From assembly GCA_003558335.1 (NCBI GenBank), contig PWMA01000027.1, forward strand, positions 1 to 9,176: a stretch of 9,176 bases of DNA, written 5' to 3'. Position numbers and translations under genes: made by a program. This document shows positions 5,991 to 9,176 of this stretch, in pieces; position 1 is the stretch's first letter, and each line of letters begins with the position of its first letter. The stretch comes from Candidatus Methanofastidiosia archaeon (GTDB lineage Archaea > Methanobacteriota_B > Thermococci > Methanofastidiosales > Methanofastidiosaceae). Below the pieces are notes generated by a model that did no database searches, was not told the origin of the DNA, and worked only from the letters and a program-made list of their open reading frames with translations.

Positions 5991-6998
5991 ATGGGCAATT
6001 TTAACTCTGATATAATAAAGGCTGAACATGGCGGAGGTGGAGAGATGATGGAAAATTTGATAAAATCTCTCTATGTTGATATCTTCTCTCTAAACTCTAT
6101 TAATGGGGGGCTGGGCCTTAAAGATATGGACGATTCCGGTACCATCCCTTTTAATGATGGCCATATTGTTTTTACTACTGACTCTCATACAGTCACTCCT
6201 CTATTTTTTCCAGGTGGAGATATAGGGAGACTCTCCGTTTCAGGAACTATTAATGACATAGCTGTGATGGGCGCAAAAACTTTGGCTCTATCCTCAGGAG
6301 TTATAATCCCAGAAGGTTTTGCTACTGAAGACTTTCGTAAAATAATAAAATCTATGAACGATACTCTAAAGGAAGCCGGAGTTCCATTAATAACAGGGGA
6401 CACAAAAGTAGCTGGAAATGATCTTTTCATAAATACTTCTGGAGTAGGCTACTCAAAAAAAATACTTTCAGATAAAGATCTTAAGGAAGGAGATGTGATC
6501 ATAGTTTCTGGAACTATAGGAGATCATGGCGCATCTATGCTTTCAGTAAGAGAAGACATCCCATTCCTATCAAATATTAAATCAGATGTGGCACCCTTAA
6601 ATCAGATGATTGAAACTATACTTTCCTATAAAATTCACGCAATGAAAGATCCTACAAGAGGGGGTATTGCTAACGCATTAAACGAATTATCTAAAAAATC
6701 AGGTGTAAAAATTGAGATTAAAGAAGAGGCAATACCTGTTAGGGAAGAAGTACTTTCTATTTGTGATATTCTTGGCCTAAATTTTATGGAAATTGCTTGC
6801 GAAGGAAAAGTTTTAATTGCTGTAGAGCGAGAGGATGCAGGACAAGTTCTTGATATTTTAAGAAAAAATAGTCTGGGAAAAGAAGCAGCAATTATAGGCG
6901 AGGTTAAAAAAGGAGAAAAGGTAATTCTAGAAACTATGATAGGCGGTAGGAGAATATTGGAACCACCCGTATCTGATCCTGTTCCAAGAGTGTGTTAG
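5991..6998 (+). CDS. hypE: Hydrogenase maturation protein HypE (carbamoyl dehydratase)
   Basis: HypE, with HypF, turns carbamoyl phosphate into the cyanide ligands of the [NiFe]-hydrogenase iron by ATP-dependent dehydration of a thiocarboxamide on its C-terminal cysteine. This protein has 335 residues, the normal length. Visible are the N-terminal HGGGGEMM region (13-20), the GDTKV motif (136-140), GDHGASML (177-184), DPTRGGIANALNEL (220-233) and the end PVPRVC with the essential terminal C335. A longer frame continues upstream, but it has no good start codon and overlaps S8e. The ATG at 5991 matches family N-termini and lies 25 bases from a TATA box, which indicates leaderless translation. 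No other hyp gene is adjacent. Its stop overlaps the stop of the opposing CoA-transferase gene by 3 bases. Confidence 0.95.
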   Translation: MGNFNSDIIKAEHGGGGEMMENLIKSLYVDIFSLNSINGGLGLKDMDDSGTIPFNDGHIVFTTDSHTVTPLFFPGGDIGRLSVSGTINDIAVMGAKTLALSSGVIIPEGFATEDFRKIIKSMNDTLKEAGVPLITGDTKVAGNDLFINTSGVGYSKKILSDKDLKEGDVIIVSGTIGDHGASMLSVREDIPFLSNIKSDVAPLNQMIETILSYKIHAMKDPTRGGIANALNELSKKSGVKIEIKEEAIPVREEVLSICDILGLNFMEIACEGKVLIAVEREDAGQVLDILRKNSLGKEAAIIGEVKKGEKVILETMIGGRRILEPPVSDPVPRVC

Positions 6999-8179
6999 AC
7001 AATACCTTTTTCTCTCATTGATTTTATTTGTTCTTGATTATATTCTAGTTTTTTCAGTATCTCTTCTGTATGCTCTCCAAGTGTGGGAGGTGGTAAATTT
7101 ATTGAACATCCTGTTTTAGATAATTTTACCGGTAATCCTGGGATCTTAATAAGGCCATATGCTGGACTATTTACTTCTTCTATCATTTTCCGATGAATTA
7201 CTTGGGGATCCTCTAACAGACGGTCAATTGTATATATTGGCCCAGAAGGAATTCCAAATTTTTCAAATATTTTTAACCATTCATCGCCTGTTTTTTTTAC
7301 AAGCTCATTTTCTATTATTTTTACAAGCTCTTCCCTATTCTTCAAACGTTTCCCATTGTCTGAAAATTTTTCATCTTCAGCAATGTCAAGTTTTAGAGAC
7401 TCACAGAATTTTTTCCACAAATCTTCATTCCCAACTGCTATATTAATGTATATATCTTTGGTCTTAAAGGACTGATAAGGACAAATAAAAGAATGAGCAC
7501 TTCCTGATCTCGAAGGTATTTTTCCTGAATGAAGATAACCTGTAGCAAAGTAAGTTTGCCATGAAACTTGGCAGTCTAACATAGAAGTATCAATAAATTG
7601 GCCTTTCCCTGTTTTTGACCTTGAAATAATCGCTCCAAGAATCCCATAACATGCAAACATACCTGCAGAAATATCAGTTACTGCAATCCCTATCTTAACT
7701 GGGCCTCCATCAGGTTCTCCAGTTTCACTCATAAGGCCTCCCATACCTTGTAGAATAAGATCATAACCTGGTTTGTGTTTGTAAGGTCCATCTTGACCAA
7801 ATCCAGATATAGAGCAATAAATTAGTTTATCATTGATTTTCTTCATTTCATCATAACTAAGGCCAAGTTTATCCATGGTTCCAGGCCTAAAATTTTCCAA
7901 TAGTATATCTGAATCTTTGACTATTTTTTTTACAATATCTATAGCCTCTGAAGTCTTAAGATTTAATGTAATACTTTTTTTATTCCTATTAATGCTTGCA
8001 AAGTATGTACTTAAATTGTCCTCTATATATGGTGGCCCCCAACCTCTAGAATCATCTCCTTTTTTAGGCCTTTCAACTTTAATAACTTCAGCACCCATAT
8101 CTCCCAAAAGCATACTACAATAAGGGCCAGACAGAGCGCCTGAAAAATCTATTACTTTTATTCCTTCAAGAGGCATCAT
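6995..8179 (-). CDS. CaiB/BaiF family (class III) CoA-transferase
   Basis: Class III CoA-transferases move CoA between organic acids through an aspartyl-CoA intermediate. This one has 394 residues, full length. The N-terminus PLEGIKVIDFSGALSGPYCSMLLGDMGAEVIKVE (3-36) is the family signature. YCSISGFGQDGPY (121-133) and DLILQGMGGLMSETGEP (140-156) follow. The catalytic Asp is D169 in VTDISAGM, the same position as in formyl-CoA transferase. TGKGQFIDTSMLD (190-202) and the C-terminal PTLGEHTEEIL (366-375) complete the fold. The substrate cannot be assigned. Two ATGs stand in tandem (8179 and 8176) after a GGTGG ribosome binding site. The first is used here. A TATA box and a palindrome lie upstream. 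Confidence 0.94.
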   Translation of the reverse strand: MMPLEGIKVIDFSGALSGPYCSMLLGDMGAEVIKVERPKKGDDSRGWGPPYIEDNLSTYFASINRNKKSITLNLKTSEAIDIVKKIVKDSDILLENFRPGTMDKLGLSYDEMKKINDKLIYCSISGFGQDGPYKHKPGYDLILQGMGGLMSETGEPDGGPVKIGIAVTDISAGMFACYGILGAIISRSKTGKGQFIDTSMLDCQVSWQTYFATGYLHSGKIPSRSGSAHSFICPYQSFKTKDIYINIAVGNEDLWKKFCESLKLDIAEDEKFSDNGKRLKNREELVKIIENELVKKTGDEWLKIFEKFGIPSGPIYTIDRLLEDPQVIHRKMIEEVNSPAYGLIKIPGLPVKLSKTGCSINLPPPTLGEHTEEILKKLEYNQEQIKSMREKGIV

Positions 8180-8188
8180 AAAACCACC

Positions 8189-8220
8189 TTGAACTTAGTT
8201 TAAATTCAAATATAAATAAC
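8189..8220 (-). promoter_or_regulatory. Promoter and candidate operator of the CoA-transferase gene
   Basis: The TATA box is GTTATTTATA on the minus strand (8211-8220). Between it and the GGTGG ribosome binding site lies an imperfect palindrome, TTGAACTT (8189-8196) and AAATTCAA (8202-8209), 7 of 8 positions matching around a 5-base spacer. It covers the expected transcription start near 8187, where a repressor would block initiation. The TATA call is moderate. The operator call is tentative. Confidence 0.45.
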
Positions 8221-8302
8221 TTTTCCAATAAATAGATATCTGAATGAGAATTACTTAGTAATAATTATTTTTTAATACAAACTATTTATGAATAATAAGG
8301 AT

Positions 8303-8313
8303 AAATTTTTAAT
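8303..8313 (+). promoter_or_regulatory. TATA-like element of the rubrerythrin gene
   Basis: AAATTTTTAAT is centred about 38 bases before the ATG. A start near 8335 would leave a leader of about 11 bases with GGGAG. The box is weak in sequence but well placed. The 165-base gap upstream of it also holds a perfect 13-base palindrome at 8250-8262. Confidence 0.4.
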
Positions 8314-8345
8314 AGCAATTACGTTTCCTCTATACGGGAGATATT

Positions 8346-8927
8346 ATGAGTAAAACCTTAGAAAATCTGACCAAGGCTTTCATTGGAGAAAGCATGGCAA
8401 GAAATAGATACACGATGTATGCTAAAATTGCTCAAAAAGAAGGATATGATGAAATATCTGAAATCTTTCTCTTGACTGCAGACAATGAAAGAGAGCATGC
8501 TAAATGGCTATTTAGAATGATAAACGATATAAAAAAGAAAGAAGGGGATGTCAAAGAAATTAATGTTGAAGCAGAAGCACCTTTGATTTTAGGTAATACT
8601 ATAGAGAACATTAAAGGCGCTATAGAAGGTGAACATTATGAATATGCTAGCATGTATCCTGATTTTGCTAAAGCAGCAGATGAAGAAGGATTCACAGACG
8701 TTGCAAAGCGACTCAGAGCAATTGCAATAGCAGAAAAACATCATGAAGGCAGATACGAAAAACTATTACAAGAGCTTGAAAATGGCACACTTTTCAAAAA
8801 GAATGAAAAGGTTGTTTGGGTATGTAGAAAGTGTGGATATACTCACGAAGACAATGAGCCACCAGAAGAGTGCCCTTCATGCAATCATGAAAAAGCTTAT
8901 TTTGAAAGAAAGTGCGAACTCTATTAA
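8346..8927 (+). CDS. Rubrerythrin
   Basis: This is a non-haem diiron peroxidase that reduces hydrogen peroxide in the cytoplasm of anaerobes, taking electrons through its own rubredoxin domain. It has 193 residues, the classic length. The ferritin-like domain (about 1-150) carries the diiron ligands: E15 in GES, E48 and H51 in NEREH, E96 and E99 in GEHYEYASMYP, and E130/H133 in AEKHHEGRY. The C-terminal rubredoxin-like domain has CRKCGY (C160, C163) and CPSCNHEKAYF (C176, C179). All metal ligands are present. GGGAG 5-9 bases before the ATG is the ribosome binding site. The msrA gene follows on the same strand after 97 bases but seems to have its own promoter. Confidence 0.97.
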   Translation: MSKTLENLTKAFIGESMARNRYTMYAKIAQKEGYDEISEIFLLTADNEREHAKWLFRMINDIKKKEGDVKEINVEAEAPLILGNTIENIKGAIEGEHYEYASMYPDFAKAADEEGFTDVAKRLRAIAIAEKHHEGRYEKLLQELENGTLFKKNEKVVWVCRKCGYTHEDNEPPEECPSCNHEKAYFERKCELY

Positions 8928-8932
8928 AATTT

Positions 8933-8949
8933 TATATCTTTTCTTTTTA
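8933..8949 (+). terminator. T-rich terminator after rubrerythrin
   Basis: ATATCTTTTCTTTTTAA follows the stop codon by a few bases. T-rich tracts of this kind are typical archaeal termination sites. No hairpin is apparent. Confidence 0.4.
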
Positions 8950-9024
8950 ATTATAGAATTTTGCCGATACTCAATTTTCACATATAGTAAATAGAGTTAT
9001 AACAAGTTAAAACGCGTATAAATT

Positions 9025-9176
9025 ATGAATAAAATTGAAAAAGCGACTTTCGCTGCAGGATGTTTTTGGGGTATAGAGTCTGCATTCTGTCAACTTGATG
9101 GTGTGATATCTACTCAAGTTGGCTATTCAGGAGGATTTACCGAAAATCCAACTTACGAAGAAGTGTGTAAGGATAA
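9025..9176 (+). CDS. msrA: Peptide methionine sulfoxide reductase MsrA, 3'-truncated by the window edge
   Basis: MsrA repairs oxidised methionine (the S-sulfoxide) in proteins, using thioredoxin-type reductant. Only the first 50 residues are in the window, but they are diagnostic: MNKIEKATFAAGCFWGIESAF with the catalytic C13 in GCFWG, then VGYSGGFTENPTYEEVC, the conserved second region. The frame is open to the window end. No ribosome binding site is seen before the ATG. A TATA-like AGTTATAAC is centred about 27 bases upstream (8995-9003), so the transcript is probably leaderless. Placement beside rubrerythrin suggests a shared oxidative-defence role. Confidence 0.93.
   Translation, partial: MNKIEKATFAAGCFWGIESAFCQLDGVISTQVGYSGGFTENPTYEEVCKD

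Noticed and set aside
6033..6050. GGAGGTG followed by ATGATG inside hypE, looking like an internal ribosome binding site and start
   Set aside because: The bases encode the conserved HGGGGEMM motif. Starting there would delete that motif, and the upstream ATG with a TATA box 25 bases away fits the family length.
6995..8179. Naming the CoA-transferase as carnitine-, oxalate- or succinate-specific
   Set aside because: The family fold and catalytic Asp are clear, but no neighbour gene or residue pattern fixes the substrate.

Overview
The window looks like a piece of an AT-rich archaeal chromosome. The evidence is an archaeal histone, an archaeal/eukaryotic-type ribosomal protein S8e, an archaeal-type RNase HII, a small PRC-barrel protein, TATA-like boxes about 25 bases upstream of start codons, several apparently leaderless genes, and GGTG/GGAGGT ribosome binding sites on the others. 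NikR, HypE (a [NiFe]-hydrogenase maturation factor) and rubrerythrin suggest a nickel-using anaerobe. A methanogen-related or other euryarchaeal lineage is plausible, but the genus cannot be named from this sequence alone.

Layout. Positions 1-3278 (+) hold a tight operon: the 3' part of a cluster A-I/TroA-type metal-binding lipoprotein or periplasmic protein, its ATPase, its ABC-3 permease, a NikR-type nickel regulator with all four nickel ligands, and RNase HII. It is met tail to tail by a minus-strand pair (3283-4211): an Asp/Glu racemase-family gene followed by a small two-helix membrane protein. A second small membrane protein (4302-4505, +) is divergent from the racemase and converges on a PRC-barrel gene (4507-4800, -). 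Then come minus-strand single genes: a 55-residue CxxC/CxxxC zinc-finger protein in an apparently empty gap, a histone, and S8e. HypE (+) diverges from S8e across a 68-bp gap with one nearly palindromic TATA box, and its stop overlaps the stop of a CaiB/BaiF-type CoA-transferase (6995-8179, -). Rubrerythrin (+) and the 5' end of msrA (+) close the window.

How the genes fit together. The first operon is a metal-uptake unit whose own regulator is of the nickel-sensing type. HypE, which builds the cyanide ligands of the [NiFe] active site, fits an organism that needs nickel, although it lies elsewhere in the window. Rubrerythrin and MsrA are an oxidative-damage defence pair typical of anaerobes. 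S8e, histone, RNase HII and PRC-barrel are housekeeping genes, most with their own promoter. Genes meeting tail to tail are packed to within 4 bases or overlap, so termination must occur inside the opposing gene. No rRNA, tRNA, CRISPR array, insertion sequence or prophage was seen. The most interesting points are NikR paired with a zinc-type ABC transporter, the small zinc-finger gene, and the shared TATA box between hypE and the S8e gene.
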